DNA of 64,000 nucleotides from Antedon mediterranea (taxonomy: Eukaryota; Echinodermata; Crinoidea; Comatulida; Antedonidae): positions 11,464,501 through 11,528,500 of the forward strand of contig NC_092672.1 of the NCBI RefSeq assembly GCF_964355755.1, read 5' to 3'. The position numbers and the translations under genes were made by a program. The notes beneath the pieces were generated by a model. The model saw only the letters and a program-made list of their open reading frames with translations. It was not told where the DNA came from and did no database searches. The stretch's first letter is position 1. Every line of letters starts with the position of its first letter. Below are positions 41,001 through 50,769 of the stretch, piece by piece.

Positions 41001-44000
41001 TGCATGATACAGGACACGTTTTTTTTTTCTAAATATATTATTTTTAATTTTAAAATTGTATATGTAATTCTTATATAATTTATTTGATTATTATGCATTT
41101 TTCATGTATATATTTTTAAAATTTAATTTATAAACTAACATAATGTGTGAATTTAACAAGAACATTTATTTTCAATATATATTTTGTTATTTTGTTATTT
41201 TGTTTTATATATACTGCATAATTTGAAAATGAATTTAGTCCCTTTCAATGTTGACCACACACTCACTCAGATTCAAATTTACCCCCTTTGCATTTGTATC
41301 TGTTTGGTTTCTTTAAACCCCCTTATCTTTTTTTTAAAGGCTGTGGACTTTAAATTAATTTTAAGTTGCACCTTACTGAACTGTATTCAAATTTTAATAT
41401 TTCATATCTAATCGACTCCACTTTAATACTGTATTTAAAACTTTCCTTGAATTTTTCTTGAACTTTGCCATTTTCGTTGATAATTTATTATTTTTTATGG
41501 TGAAATAAGTCTTGCTTTCAGCTTTATTTTAAATCGCTGTAAGCAGTAAAGAACGTTGTTAAAGAAAACTGATGAAGAATTTGCATATTCTTGAGAAAAT
41601 ATTTATCACTCTAAATATTGAGAAGGCAAAATGCCAATTTAAGATTTCTATTATCAAAAAAATATTTTGATTGATGAAATTGTTTTAGCAGGCATGTCAA
41701 CATCAAAGGGAAAATCGCGTTCCGCATCTAATTAACACATATGTGTACCAGCTCGCGCAGTGTTTGATCTTGTCACCATAGTAACAGAAACCGTTGAAAA
41801 ATCACAAGGGTTTCAAATTTAACATTAAAACAAAATTTTAATTCTGGTTTATACTTCTGACAGTCTCCAAGGTAATAAATGTATGATAGAATATAAATTT
41901 GTATGAAATATGCTTTATGAATAATTATTTTTAAACTGAATGTTCTAATTTTGTTTTCTCATAGGAAGGGGAAAGACCCGTTACCATCAACAGAGGGAAT
42001 CATTTATTCAAACTCAAATGGTGAAGGTTAGATTAATCTCTTTAAATATTACATTTATTACATGTTTTTTATAAACTAATTCTTAAGCAATGGTAAGGTA
42101 ACGTTACTATAATAACTGTAATTGACAAGGTTTGGCGTAACATAATTAGAAAATATTAATGACTTATATTGTGTCTATCTCTAAATGGAGGAACCTTTAA
42201 TAATGATTTAATTGACTGGGAGTATTCTACTTTGCCATTTGTCTTACTTTCAATGAAACCATAATCTTAAGATAAACTTTTGAAATACATTTTTAAATAT
42301 AAAATATTTTTGTATATGTTGGTATAGTTGCCCTTCCACAACTGAGTAAGCCTCGGACGTATGTTGACCCCAGTATATATGGTGACCCTGACAGGGCATT
42401 GAAGGAGTTCACAACTGAGATAGAAGCAAATTCAATCCGAATCATTGCTGTTATTGGAGGTGGTATGTATTCTGTTTGTTATATTCAAGTGTTGTGAATT
42501 TCTGGCAAAGTATACATCTTTTATATAATAATTCTTGCTACAATTATTGGTGTACAAATAATCATCATCAGTACAAATGTCCATACTAGATGTCTTTACT
42601 ATAAACTATTAACAAAAAATCTTTTTTTATAAACCCAACCCTAACCCATCCAAATCACCTATAAAAAAAAAGCGACATCACCTAAAGCTAACCCTCTAAA
42701 AAAATGAGTACCTAAGTTTTACAAACTCGTGCTCGTTGCATCAGCTAGTTGATTTGCTTAAGGTAAAATTGACCAATTGACATAACTAACTAACTAATCA
42801 TTAGTTAGTTACTTCAAACGTCATAGTGGCCTCTATTCATACAGTCATATAATTCATTCATTCAATCCTTTGTTTTTGGAATCTCTGGTCCTTAGAAAAT
42901 AACGTAATTACGTATGTTACACATGCAATACAGGCTGTAAGTTTTAAGATGTTTAAAGTTTAAACTATGATATTGATTTATTTGGTTTTGTATTCAATAT
43001 TATATTTTACACCCATAATAGTGGTCATTTTTTCTGTTTTTTTCTTTTATCAATTTGCAAGTTTTTAAAATTTAAACGATGCAAAATAATTTAATTTCAT
43101 AATATTTTTTTAATATGTAGGTGAATTTGGTGATGTGTGTAGTGGTTTCCTTCGTCAAGCAGACAGTTCAAATCGTAAAGTTGCTGTGAAGATGTTGAAG
43201 CCTGGCGCGTCCGAGTCTGACCGACATAATTTCCTGTTAGAAGCTTCTATCATGGGACAGTTCCTTCACCCAAATGTCGTTGAACTTCTTGGCGTTGTGA
43301 CAAAAAGTGAGAAGACAACACACCTGTTGTAGTGGTGTTTAAAATAAAATTGTGTTTCTTCTTCAGTAGAATTTGTGTCTACTAGTTAATTGCTATCTTA
43401 TGCGAGAGAATACAATTTAGCATCTGGTTCACATGAACTTATGACCATTTTAAATTCATAATCTACATTTCAAACTAATTCAATTAGATAACCGGGGCAA
43501 TATTGTGAAGCGCTTAGAAGCTTTAAGCAAAGCGCTATATAAGATTGACATATTATTATTTTTATTATTACAATCAAAATGTTATTGAATAGTGAATTAC
43601 AATTTCTCAATTCATTTTGACATTGTGTGTATTTCTTACAATTTTTATAGCTCGTCCAGCGATGATTATTACAGAATTTGTTGCAAATGGAGCACTGGAT
43701 ACATTTCTTCGTGTAAGTTAACATCTAGTATATTTTTTTACAATTCAAGAAAATTAACACAAATTTGTTTATTTAAATAAGTTTGCAACTAAAATGAAGA
43801 ACTTGTAGATCTAGCTTCGCTTTCTTAAAAAGTTGAATGATGTCTTAAACATGCTCTGTCTATCTTATTTTATCTACTGTCCCCTTTCATCCACTGTCTC
43901 GATGGGAAAGATCAATATTCATTATATCATTCTATAAATGTTATACTAATTTTTAGTTACGGTTTTTGTCATTTTGTAGTCCTTTATTTGGAGTGTCGAA

Positions 44001-46909
44001 AAATAACTTTTGTAACATAAAATTGTAATTGTTTACTCTTATTTTACTTTTATTAGCATAAATGCCAGTTGTTGTTGATTGTAGATTGTTATTTCTTACC
44101 TCTATAGGAGCATGATGGCCAATTCACAATGGTACAACTCGTAGGTATGCTTAGATGCATAGCATCTGGTATGCGCTATTTATCGGAAATGAACTATGTA
44201 CACCGTGACCTGGCAGCCAGGAATATACTCGTAGATGAGACTCTTGACTGTAAGGTCGCAGACTTTGGTTTATCGAGAGAAAAAGAAGAAGGAGCATATG
44301 AAACAAAGGTAGTGTTATTTTCAATGATGAGATGCAAGTATCTCACTATTGTACAGGGTTGCCCCCCGGAATACAACTAGGGTGTTATAAAGTCATTTAT
44401 TTATGGACGCTCCTACACATAGATGATGCCCACACAATAAGAAGCATTCCAAGTTTTGTGTAATTTCGTTTAGTCTCAAAACTTGATTATTATTATTATT
44501 ATTATTATTTATTGCCAAAAACCAGTTACAAACAAACAAAACACAGAAACTAAGGGAGTAGGCAGGAACCTAAAAGTGAACTTAATCACTATAACAAGAG
44601 TTCAGGTTCCGTACTCCCAAAGTAACAACAATGATATAAAATAAACTATATAAAAATATTTAAAAAACAAATAGACGAATCAACAGTGTCAATATAAAAT
44701 AAACGGATAAAATACATAATAGTCGATTCAGCAAAGTCAATATAAAACATGTGATTTAAGTGAATTTAAAAATATTTGAAAACTGTCTAAAATTAAAGAA
44801 TTTGATACTACTGGACAGGAAACAGCCAAAGAAAAACCGGTCAAATTAGTTACAGCCAGAAGGTTTTAAGACAACATGTCACAAGAAACTAGGCTGGCAT
44901 ATGTATGTTGGTTTGCTAGTCTCTATGTAACTTTTAAAAAATCCAAACGTTGAGGGTGCTATGACAAATCTGGGGCATCAATTTTGGTAATAAACCAGTC
45001 ACTAAAGGCATTATAGCCATTGTATGTTTTGTTTATTATTAATATTATCAGGAGAGTTTAAAAGGTCTGGATATTAAAACAAATAGTATATGTATATATT
45101 TTGTTTCCTTAATAAAATTGTCTCTAACCTTTTTGTCTCAATGTTTTTTGTTTTTTTTGTTACAGGGAGGAGGAAAAATCCCAGTAAGATGGACGTCACC
45201 TGAGGCAATATCTTACAAAAAATTTACTTCTGCGTCAGACGTATGGAGTTATGGGATCGTTATGTGGGAAGTCATGTCCTATGGGGAGCGGCCATATTGG
45301 AACTGGTCAAACCATGATGTATGTATTAATTTGTTATGAATGAGAAGAAATACAGTTTATTGTTTAACACTACAACCATGAGCCCTATTCAGGAACAGCT
45401 TTATTGGGGGCACTTGATTGGGTACCAGGGGTGTTCCTTTAAGGTAGTTCTAGCATTATACTCCTCACATGATTTTTTATACAACAAATTATGTAAAATA
45501 CAATGTCCTGTGTAATACATATAAAACTGTGGTGTAAATTTAATTTATAATTCCTTAAAAAACAGAGAGAAATAAAACGAAATATGGTTTATGCAAAGCC
45601 GTCTTGCAAATTGAGTCAGTAGGTTGTAATATTAGGCCATATGAAATAAAGAGCCCAACAAATTGTCCCCTTAATAATAAGGTTGTTTCGTGAATAGGAG
45701 TATGTCTTGTGTACCAATAAACTGTTTTAAACATTGACATCTTTTTTTCTGGATTGTTGTGCAGGGTTTTTTTTCCCATTGACAAAAATGTTATTTGATT
45801 TGTTTTTTGAACTACAATATAAACTTTTTGTTCAATTTTTCAGGTTCTACAAGCTGTAGAAAAGGGATACCGTCTTCCACCACCAATGGATTGTCCTCAA
45901 GCTAGCTATCAAATGATGTTAGATTGTTGGCAGAAGGACAGACTTCACAGGCCAACGTTTGGCACTCTGGTATCAACTCTTGACAGGCTAGCTAGAAACC
46001 CAAGCATACTTTTGAGCATGGCTAAAGTTAGGTAAGTACTTGCAAAGACAAATATTGTATCCAGTACTTTCACTTTCTTGCTGGTTGTAAATAAAGTGGT
46101 CTAGAATGCCATTATCATTATTTTAAATTCTCCATTTACCCTCATTTTCTAATCTGTGCATTGAATCCAATTGGGAAGTGCCACCTACATGTTAACAAAG
46201 AGATAAGATAGAACATTAGTTTAGCACTTCATTTTACAATTTTTAGGGCAGGCTTCTTCATAAACAATACAACATGATGACATGCTTTAAGAGTTTTCCA
46301 AATCATATAAAATTATAAAGTTTGAATTGAAAAAAATGTTTTTTTTATACTTGGTGACCTTTTCAGTTCAAGACTGTTCTCCCAGATTAGCATACAACGA
46401 GAGAATCCCTCGAATTTACTTACTTATCCTACTCCTTTATCGTGCGCATTTTCAATGTATGTACAATGGATCAATGGCTTTGTCCCACCTGAAGGATGAA
46501 GCAGTGGAAGTATACAAGCAGTATGCCTTTTACAGTATTGCTAGTCCCATATCCCTTCCCTACCCTTCATGCCATCCTGCTCTATCAAATATATCTTTTT
46601 TCTTGTGAAGATGGAGAATACACATTTATTTGTTGTTTTTATATTTTTAGAGAGAATCCTCTTGATGCTGCCATGCAAGAGATGGCCAAGTTCCAGAACG
46701 TAGAAGAATGGTTAGATAGCATGAAAATGACACGATACAGAGATACATTTGAACATGCTGGGTACGTGAAACTACGCGACATCGCTCACCTTTGTGCCAA
46801 CGACCTGCCTCGACTCGGAATTAATCTTGTTGGACACCAGAAAAAGATTATGAAAGGGATTCAAATGATTCGAGCACGTATGGATTCTAATGGCGAAACA
46901 TTTGTATGA
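7776..46909 (+). CDS. Eph: Eph receptor tyrosine kinase, 3' part of gene (12 exons)
   Basis: Receptor for membrane-bound ephrins; a single-pass plasma-membrane protein that phosphorylates tyrosines after contact between cells. The exons are 7776-8084, 35478-35713, 36724-36787, 39070-39181, 41965-42026, 42328-42462, 43121-43306, 43651-43712, 44108-44308, 45166-45318, 45844-46031 and 46651-46909. All have AG/GT borders and compatible phases, giving 654 residues and a TGA. The order is FN3, FN3, transmembrane helix, juxtamembrane tyrosines, kinase and SAM, which is the Eph family order. All core catalytic motifs are present ([15 protein letters not shown]), so the kinase should be active. The ephrin-binding, Cys-rich and signal-peptide exons are not seen, so the gene is partial at its 5' end. 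The family assignment is very safe; A or B class cannot be assigned for an invertebrate sequence. Confidence 0.95.
9543..9668 (+). mobile_element. tRNA-type SINE, degenerate copy
   Basis: An A-box-like word (tagcagttatcatgc), the phrase cttgccttccaatccaaaga, a B-box-like ggttcaattct near 9585, and the family tail ttcatcctgttgaatatgtgtgaaataaaat with an internal deletion. The same order is seen at 20900-21148 and 13515-13685. Confidence 0.55.
12379..12696 (+). pseudogene. Myb/SANT-like DNA-binding domain fragment
   Basis: An open frame that ends at a donor (CAG then GTACAT). It encodes [75 protein letters not shown] and DRPATK. This is the trihelix Myb/SANT-like fold found in ZSCAN-type proteins and in the accessory gene of PIF/Harbinger transposons. 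The first helix Trp of the usual LISIW is Ser here, and no first exon or transposase is visible, so it is probably a transposon remnant. A live small gene inside the Eph intron is the alternative. Confidence 0.65.
13515..13685 (+). mobile_element. tRNA-type SINE, degenerate copy
   Basis: Shares cttgccttcttccaatccc and a B-box-like cggttaaatcctg (near 13558). The tail catgtaattggcaagttgct, tgctgtta and atgcgtgtgaa matches the tail of the copy at 20900. Confidence 0.6.
14958..15583 (+). mobile_element. TTAA-flanked MITE (piggyBac-type), long copy
   Basis: A 626-base element bordered by TTAA (14954-14957 and 15584-15587). The left end is AGCCCCATTCCCTACGTTTT and the right end in reverse AGACCCCTTCCCTGC, an imperfect inverted repeat. 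It has a central taggcctag-rich stretch. A shorter copy lies reversed at 38211. No transposase frame is present. Confidence 0.8.
17712..18044 (-). other. Unassigned open frame, probably repeat-derived
   Basis: A 110-codon frame with ends [15 protein letters not shown]. It is higher in GC than its surroundings and overlaps a + frame. I see no domain. It may be a fragment of a mobile element next to the reverse transcriptase piece that starts at 18279. Confidence 0.25.
18279..19257 (+). mobile_element. 5'-truncated non-LTR retrotransposon fragment
   Basis: Contains the C-terminal half of a reverse transcriptase frame (next entry) and ends, right after the stop, in (CAA)n(CAT)n at 19233-19257. 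A (CAT)n tract also stands at the 5' border (18283-18295), so insertion into, or copying of, a microsatellite is likely. RTE-like elements have such microsatellite tails; the clade is only suggested. Confidence 0.8.
18300..19232 (+). pseudogene. Reverse transcriptase C-terminal half
   Basis: About 310 codons, without stops, from a TTG onward. Visible motifs are [22 protein letters not shown] (catalytic YADD), [17 protein letters not shown] (thumb), and the C-terminal [28 protein letters not shown] motifs of many invertebrate LINEs. The fingers, the first catalytic Asp and the endonuclease are missing, so it cannot function alone. The codon bias is A-rich. Confidence 0.85.
20898..21148 (+). 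mobile_element. tRNA-derived SINE, best copy
   Basis: A box tggcttggtggttatgatgc (20901-20920) and B box gggttcaagtcc (20944-20955) at the spacing of a pol III promoter. The body follows, and then the family tail catcctgtaattggcgggtt, ctcgctgttggatg and an A-rich (aaaat)n end. The acceptor stem does not pair, so it is not a tRNA gene. Confidence 0.78.
26006..26184 (+). repeat. Tandem duplication, 91-base unit
   Basis: Two near-identical units start with gatgaaaaaatatacc at 26006 and 26097. They differ by one A in a run, aagtgaatt versus aagcg, and small changes. Confidence 0.85.
26136..26426 (+). other. Open frame, possible LINE linker fragment
   Basis: 97 codons. The part [28 protein letters not shown] and [13 protein letters not shown] resembles the stretch between endonuclease and reverse transcriptase in LINEs, but no catalytic motif is present. 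Weak call. Confidence 0.22.
28861..28935 (-). repeat. (ATT)n-tailed repeat with 'gcgctatacaag' motif
   Basis: Read on the - strand: gtgaagcgccgctg, then gtgcgctatacaagtaa, then (TAA)n. The same arrangement is at 43487-43570 on the + strand (gtgaagcgctt, aaagcgctatataag, then ATT repeats). This looks like the 3' end of a shared retroposon family. Confidence 0.5.
30665..30680 (-). promoter_or_regulatory. CTCF-like motif
   Basis: The - strand reads GGACACTAGGGGGCAG, close to the CTCF core CCACTAGGGGGCAG known from bilaterians. Single-motif prediction inside the large Eph intron; function untested. Confidence 0.3.
32473..32635. mobile_element. Foldback (hairpin) element
   Basis: The two halves are nearly perfect complements. 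Arms of 25 bases (32521-32545 and 32559-32583) match exactly around a 13-base loop gaggcaaagccga. The match extends outward with few changes to acaaataatgaatgttt at both edges. A degraded relative is at 55206-55347. Confidence 0.85.
32852..33215 (-). mobile_element. 5S-rRNA-derived SINE, copy 2
   Basis: A 364-base - strand copy of the element at 7374. The 5S-like head is near 33215-33105 (gaccttaccacgttgaaaca, gaagttaagcaacgttgggc, gggaataccgggtactg). It is bordered by a clear 8-base target duplication, GTACATCC (32844-32851 and 33216-33223), which proves insertion by retroposition. Confidence 0.92.
33555..34120 (+). repeat. Minisatellite, about 39-base unit
   Basis: Repeats of the type cctcaatcaataccatcact followed by accatcatcatcattggcg. 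Some units carry the variant actactatatgcatctggcg, giving a higher-order pattern. Open frames here (for example a His/Tyr-rich one at 33604) are artefacts of the repeat. Imperfect (ATC/ACC)-rich sequence continues on both sides, 33430-33555 and 34980-35120. Confidence 0.85.
34163..34979 (-). mobile_element. Foldback DNA transposon carrying a Myb/SANT-like gene remnant
   Basis: Ends: GGGCCTGTTTCTGCTGC on the left and, in reverse, GGCCCTGTTTCTGCTGCC on the right, each followed by many copies of the palindromic word tacggtata. A 3-base direct repeat ATT borders the element (34160-34162 and 34980-34982). The inside carries a Myb/SANT-like frame on the - strand. Structure and cargo suggest a PIF/Harbinger-like non-autonomous element, although ATT is not the usual TWA target. 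Confidence 0.72.
34373..34663 (-). pseudogene. Myb/SANT-like (MADF-like) domain remnant inside foldback element
   Basis: From ATG at 34663: [17 protein letters not shown], an in-frame TAA (34610-34612), then [35 protein letters not shown] and [12 protein letters not shown]. The first-helix Trp, the K-x-L-x-x-x-Y core and the last-helix aromatics match trihelix Myb/SANT-like domains. These bind DNA and, in Harbinger transposons, bring the transposase to the termini. One stop breaks the frame. Confidence 0.68.
35478..35713 (+). CDS. Eph: Eph exon: second fibronectin type III domain, first part
   Basis: The two leading bases complete a Val codon with the last base of the FN3-1 exon. The 78 codons contain the FN3 strand-B tryptophan in VKLEWEVP, then ISYQIRYY and a conserved YIFQ at the donor (gtaaat). 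It ends in phase 0, and the domain continues in the next small exon. Confidence 0.93.
36268..36397. mobile_element. MITE of the 'ctctgtctacac' family, degraded copy
   Basis: The ends agctctatctacactgtcaa and (reverse) aactctgtctacaaact are imperfect inverted repeats. Inside, gacatcatcatgtccaaatatgggcac matches the copy at 40623. The target duplication is not clear. Confidence 0.6.
36724..36787 (+). CDS. Eph: Eph exon: end of second FN3 domain
   Basis: Twenty-one codons plus one base, reading [15 protein letters not shown], the last FN3 strand with the usual R-A-x-T-x-x-G-x-G-x-Y-S pattern of Eph and Trk-like FN3 domains. The donor gtaaga follows. Confidence 0.9.
38211..38556 (-). mobile_element. 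TTAA-flanked MITE (piggyBac-type), short copy
   Basis: Reverse-oriented relative of the element at 14958, bordered by TTAA (38207-38210 and 38557-38560). Ends are AGACCCATTCTCTAC and, in reverse, AGTCCCATTCCCTACG. It lacks about 280 bases of the centre of the long copy. Confidence 0.82.
39070..39181 (+). CDS. Eph: Eph exon: transmembrane segment
   Basis: After a short acidic linker ([12 protein letters not shown]) comes about 24 hydrophobic residues ending IIYLS, followed by the stop-transfer run VRRR. The phase fits the exons on both sides. The donor is a weaker gtttgt. Confidence 0.9.
40623..40789. mobile_element. MITE with TAA target duplication
   Basis: Inverted ends GCTCTGTCTACACTATCAAA (20 bases, near-exact) with TAA on both borders (40620-40622 and 40790-40792), as for Harbinger-type elements. 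167 bases, no coding capacity. Confidence 0.78.
41965..42026 (+). CDS. Eph: Eph exon: juxtamembrane segment 1
   Basis: A short exon coding for a basic, then polar stretch ([20 protein letters not shown]). It links the membrane helix to the tyrosine-bearing juxtamembrane region and holds one Tyr. The acceptor is tctcatag and the phases agree with both neighbours. Confidence 0.83.
42328..42462 (+). CDS. Eph: Eph exon: juxtamembrane tyrosines and start of kinase
   Basis: Contains [12 protein letters not shown], equivalent to the two regulatory juxtamembrane tyrosines of Eph receptors, whose phosphorylation relieves autoinhibition and creates SH2 docking sites. It runs into IIAVIGGG, the first half of the glycine-rich ATP loop, which is completed in the next exon as GGGEFGDV. 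Confidence 0.93.
43121..43306 (+). CDS. Eph: Eph exon: kinase N-lobe
   Basis: Completes the Gly loop (GEFGDV), carries the ATP-anchoring Lys in [10 protein letters not shown] and the helix-C Glu in [10 protein letters not shown], then [11 protein letters not shown]. It ends with a single base that makes a Thr codon with the next exon. Confidence 0.95.
43487..43570 (+). repeat. (ATT)n-tailed retroposon 3' end
   Basis: gtgaagcgcttagaagc, aaagcgctatataagattg, then ATT repeats. Lies in a 344-base Eph intron; the same arrangement is reversed at 28861. Confidence 0.5.
43651..43712 (+). CDS. Eph: Eph exon: kinase hinge
   Basis: Twenty codons reading [20 protein letters not shown]. The gatekeeper is Thr (in IITEF), as in most Eph kinases. 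Ends in phase 0 at gtaagt. Confidence 0.93.
44108..44308 (+). CDS. Eph: Eph exon: catalytic and activation loops
   Basis: Sixty-seven codons with the catalytic loop [13 protein letters not shown], the metal-binding DFGLSR and the start of the activation loop (KEEGAYETK) with its Tyr. The loop appears a few residues shorter than in vertebrate Eph receptors, judged from memory of family alignments. Confidence 0.95.
44487..44900. repeat. Repeat-like stretch starting with (ATT)n
   Basis: Nine ATT units, then tttattgccaaaaacc and an inverted pair ggcaggaacct / aggttccgtactccc. Probably the 3' part of a retroposon in - orientation. No coding frame. Confidence 0.35.
45166..45318 (+). CDS. Eph: Eph exon: kinase P+1 loop and helix F
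   Basis: Fifty-one codons: [16 protein letters not shown], then the Eph-like [23 protein letters not shown] and NHD. Phase 0 at both ends; acceptor ttgttacag, donor gtatgt. Confidence 0.95.
45844..46031 (+). CDS. Eph: Eph exon: kinase C-lobe end
   Basis: Begins [18 protein letters not shown] and includes the kinase-terminal [12 protein letters not shown] with its structural Trp and Arg. It ends in the kinase-SAM linker. The donor is gtaagt and two bases carry over. Confidence 0.95.
46651..46909 (+). CDS. Eph: Eph exon: SAM domain and C-terminus
   Basis: Eighty-five codons and TGA. The SAM domain runs from about [13 protein letters not shown] to [17 protein letters not shown], with the diagnostic LVGHQKKI of Eph SAM domains. 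SAM domains mediate oligomerisation and binding of other SAM proteins. The last residues, ETFV, fit a class I PDZ ligand (S/T-x-hydrophobic end). Confidence 0.95.
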
Positions 46910-49900
46910 TGTTAGAGATGTGTATATTAGGTATGACGTGATTATTAAAAAGCGTCAACAATTACACTTTTAATATAAAAATAAGGATTATATAATATAG
47001 ATAAATTAAAACTGACAGAACAAATGAAATATAGTGATAAGATAAAGAAACTGGATTAAGTTTAATATGCAAATTTATACTGTGTATGGACATTGGTTGT
47101 AATATATGCATAATTATGCATACCATTTACATAAAATCACTACGAAATAAAATGTTATTCTCTGACATTTGACATGTTGTTGATTTCAACATTTTTTTTT
47201 TTTTAATAATTTTTGTTGTGGGGTGAGGGAGGAGGGAATGATAATATTAAATTAAAGCGCAAGGGTGAAATCGGTACAATAAAATGGTTTTCTGTAAAAA
47301 TATGAAAAATAATAAATTTCAAGAGTTGATATTAGGTAACGATGACACTAATTAATACCAGACCATTTTTATTTTAAACAAAGAATGGACTTTAGAAAAA
47401 TGCATAAAGATTATATCCTACAATAAAATTGTATAATATCGACAAGACTTTAACTTGTAATTTATACAAAACAAATGGGGATTGTCTTTAAGATGGAGAA
47501 TTTTATGTTAAGATATATTATCAAATTTGTTTGATTTTGCACAAAGATTTACCTAATTGTATCAGGTTGCACTAAGTAGAAGACGAAAATATTTTCATAA
47601 AATTGCATCTTCAAACTTCTGTAATTGAAATGAACATAAAAACATGAAATGACATTTGTATAATATTTAAGATTGTTTATTAGTTTAAAAGTCGATTTAA
47701 GCACAAACCTGTCTAGATTGGTTAACATTTCAGAGGGACTATTTTTGATCATTTGAAGTACAATGATCCAAGATGTTGGCGCCTTCTCGTAAAGTTTACT
47801 GGAACTGGAATTGGCACACATTTATAGTTGGTTAAATGTCCCAACAGATTTTGATTAATATATGTATATGAGTATATATTATAAATAAAAGTAAACCAAA
47901 ATAAAGGAAAAATAAATATAAAATTGCCAGATGAATGACATAAAACAAAAATAAGTAAAACTGCTTTATCTGACCAGGGAAGAGAGAAAGTACATAATTT
48001 CACTCTTCCCTTATCTGACATTGTAACAAGAGGAACCTTCTAAGCGGTAATTTATCCATTGAAGATAAAATGTTTTTATATTTTAATTTCACTTCGTCCA
48101 CACAGTGGCAATTAAGGGATAATTGTACTGAAATGTCATAAATCTTGCTGTTTTAAGAGTTTCAAGATTTAATATTATAATAATATAAGTATACAAAATA
48201 TGTATATAAAAATTTTAATATCTTAGTGTGATTTATTTGAAGATATTTGAAAGAGATGTAAGTATAATAGGTGTGTATACCTTGTACTTGCAACCTAAAA
48301 TAAAAAAATAGTTATAAGGAATTATATTTTTATTTAACTCTACTGAATTCATTTATGAAACATGAAATGTTCAGTAATGCAAAGTTTATAAACTTGTTTA
48401 AATGTTTTATTTTTAAAATATGTAAAGTACAGTTAATGTGATACATTATCAACATCATCAGTGGCCTGTTACTTAAATTGTAATATTTTTGTTATGATAA
48501 GCATTGTTGTACAATAAGCAATAGGCCTATACATATCATTGATTACTCAACACTCTGAATTTTGATATTGTATTTTTTCTGCGTTTAGGAGAAAAAAAGT
48601 ATTTTATGTTGATTTTGACATGTTTCATTATAGAAGGAGTTTTTACGAAACAATCAAAGTTTTTATTTAGCCTGATTTATGTTTTATATTTACAGTATTT
48701 GTTATACTTTTGCCTTTCCAATATCTGTCCGAATACTGTAAAAATACAGTATTATTGTTATCATCAAAATCAATATCATTATTATTAGCATAAATTAAGT
48801 TTATTTGAAAATCATCATTGTTGTCTTCAAAATCAGTGCCATGTTCTTCTTAACATCATCAGGATCATCATCATAAGTGTCATTTGTCAACTTTTTTCAG
48901 TAATATCATTATCATGATGGTCTTGGAAACAATATGATTATCATTTGTTGTATCAACATCATCCGCATCAAAATCATTTTTTATTTTTTGTCCAATGGCA
49001 GAGACATTTTATAAATTGGCCAATTCTCTATTGACATGGTTACCTGTAGTGTTAATTTGTGTTGTTAAGGATTAAGTCCCTTGCATTGTTGATTATTTTT
49101 ATATGTGACTTTTATAAATTCGTCTCTGGTACCTCATTTCCATTTGCACCAACTTTTAAACTACTGACAAATGTGAATAATGATAATTAAATTTTGACTG
49201 GCAGTAAGAGCGATTAAGATAAATATGATTGTGACTTTTTTATACAGAAATATTCTCGCATAGCCTAGATTAGTATACAGTAATTAAAAGCTCCGCTCGT
49301 AACACACTGTAGGCACAATCTTAAATCCGTTTTCACATGTCATCCTTCTTTATCATTTCGAGCTTCCATTCTCCTATTAAAATACCTCCTTGTAGAAAAC
49401 ATATTTTATATTTGCTGTGAAAAATACTAGATTTATATATTACGCAATATGGGTGTTAGTAAAAAAGAGAGTTTGCAATATTGTCATTGTAGAACATTTT
49501 GTTTGATATATGTGACATATTTTGTTGATAAAAATTACAATAAGAAAATTTGTTGTCTGGGTTTTAAAACCATGAATAGGTGACCTTTGACATGAAGATC
49601 CCATCCCTAACAGAATGCTGTATTGATCTCTTGACTCAATAGTTTAAAAATTAGTTCTTGCATATCAATCCTTGTTAAATTACTTACGCCGGTACTTTGA
49701 AAGTTTTATAATGCTACTATTCTAAAAGAAAAATTACTTTTACTCTTTCTTTAAGAGGCTATTTTCATAGGTACTTTAATTTCATATTTTTATCACTTTA
49801 TTTACACCTTACCTATTTTTGTTTGTTTAGGAATGTTTTTTTTTTGATATGCCTTTTATTTACTCCTGGTTATATTTATTAATTCACTGTAAAATAAGTA

Positions 49901-50289
49901 TTTTTAATGACTGTGTTTACTGATTTTAATATTTGTTGATTCAACCAAAGTTGAATAAGTTTCTTTTAGAGTCTTTCTGTAAAAAAAAAGATATTGTCTA
50001 GAGTGGAGAGGATTGATAAGATCCTCCAACAAATTGTTGTAAATAAGATATTAGCCAAAAATGTTGTAAAAATTGCAAATTTTACCCGGGTTGATCATCC
50101 AGTCGACCAATAGATTATATTAAAACGATAATTTGATTTAATCTTTTTTTAAAGGTCGATTTCAAGTAGAATATCTTTCGAACTAGCAATATAAACGTAG
50201 CATGGTTGGTTGTAATTATGGAAAAGAAATAAAAATGCTTGTTTAAAAAGTGCCATCTTTATATTATTTTTTTGTTGTGAAGTAGACAT
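46910..50289. other. Eph 3' UTR and intergenic DNA
   Basis: AT-rich, with candidate polyadenylation signals near 47146 and 47277 and a short ATC-rich stretch at 48760-48980. No gene recognised. Confidence 0.5.
47146..47151 (+). terminator. Eph: Candidate Eph polyadenylation signal
   Basis: AATAAA 237 bases after the stop codon, followed by a T-rich stretch at 47190-47220 that could serve as the downstream element. Another AATAAA lies near 47277. Which is used cannot be decided from sequence. Confidence 0.45.
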
Positions 50290-50520
50290 ACTTTGTAGCC
50301 ATTTTGAAGAAAATATGTCTGTGTATTATTATCAAATAGGTAGCATTTTGAAAAGGCCATATTTTGGATGATTTTGTCAAAAAATCGGCAATTTGTTTTT
50401 GGTCTTATGACACCATAAGAAATAATACGTTAATATAGCACTACTAGTACAAAATAACTGAATTTTAAAAAGGCCATATTGTTTATGTTTTTGCAATTTT
50501 TTTGCAAAAGAGGAACCTGA
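50290..50520. repeat. Degenerate tandem repeat, relative of 56480-56960
   Basis: Two units contain aaaaggccatatt, the second 125 bases after the first, with tggatgattttgtc and acaaaataactgaatt between them. The same words occur at 56800-56945. Confidence 0.5.
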
Positions 50521-50769
50521 TAATGATTTATTTATTGTTATTGATATAATTAATTAACTATTATACAATTATATTGACGTGATGCCCACTGGTAACCAAG
50601 GTGACAGCAAGCAACACTGATGGAGAAATGTTTAATATTTTCCTCCTAAAAACCAAGCAACACTTATGGCAATGATGTTTGTCATATGACAACAAAAGTC
50701 TACATCTACTCTGGGAGTTCAGGGTATTTTTCAAGATACCGATTGGTTGTTGCCCAGAGAACATAAATA

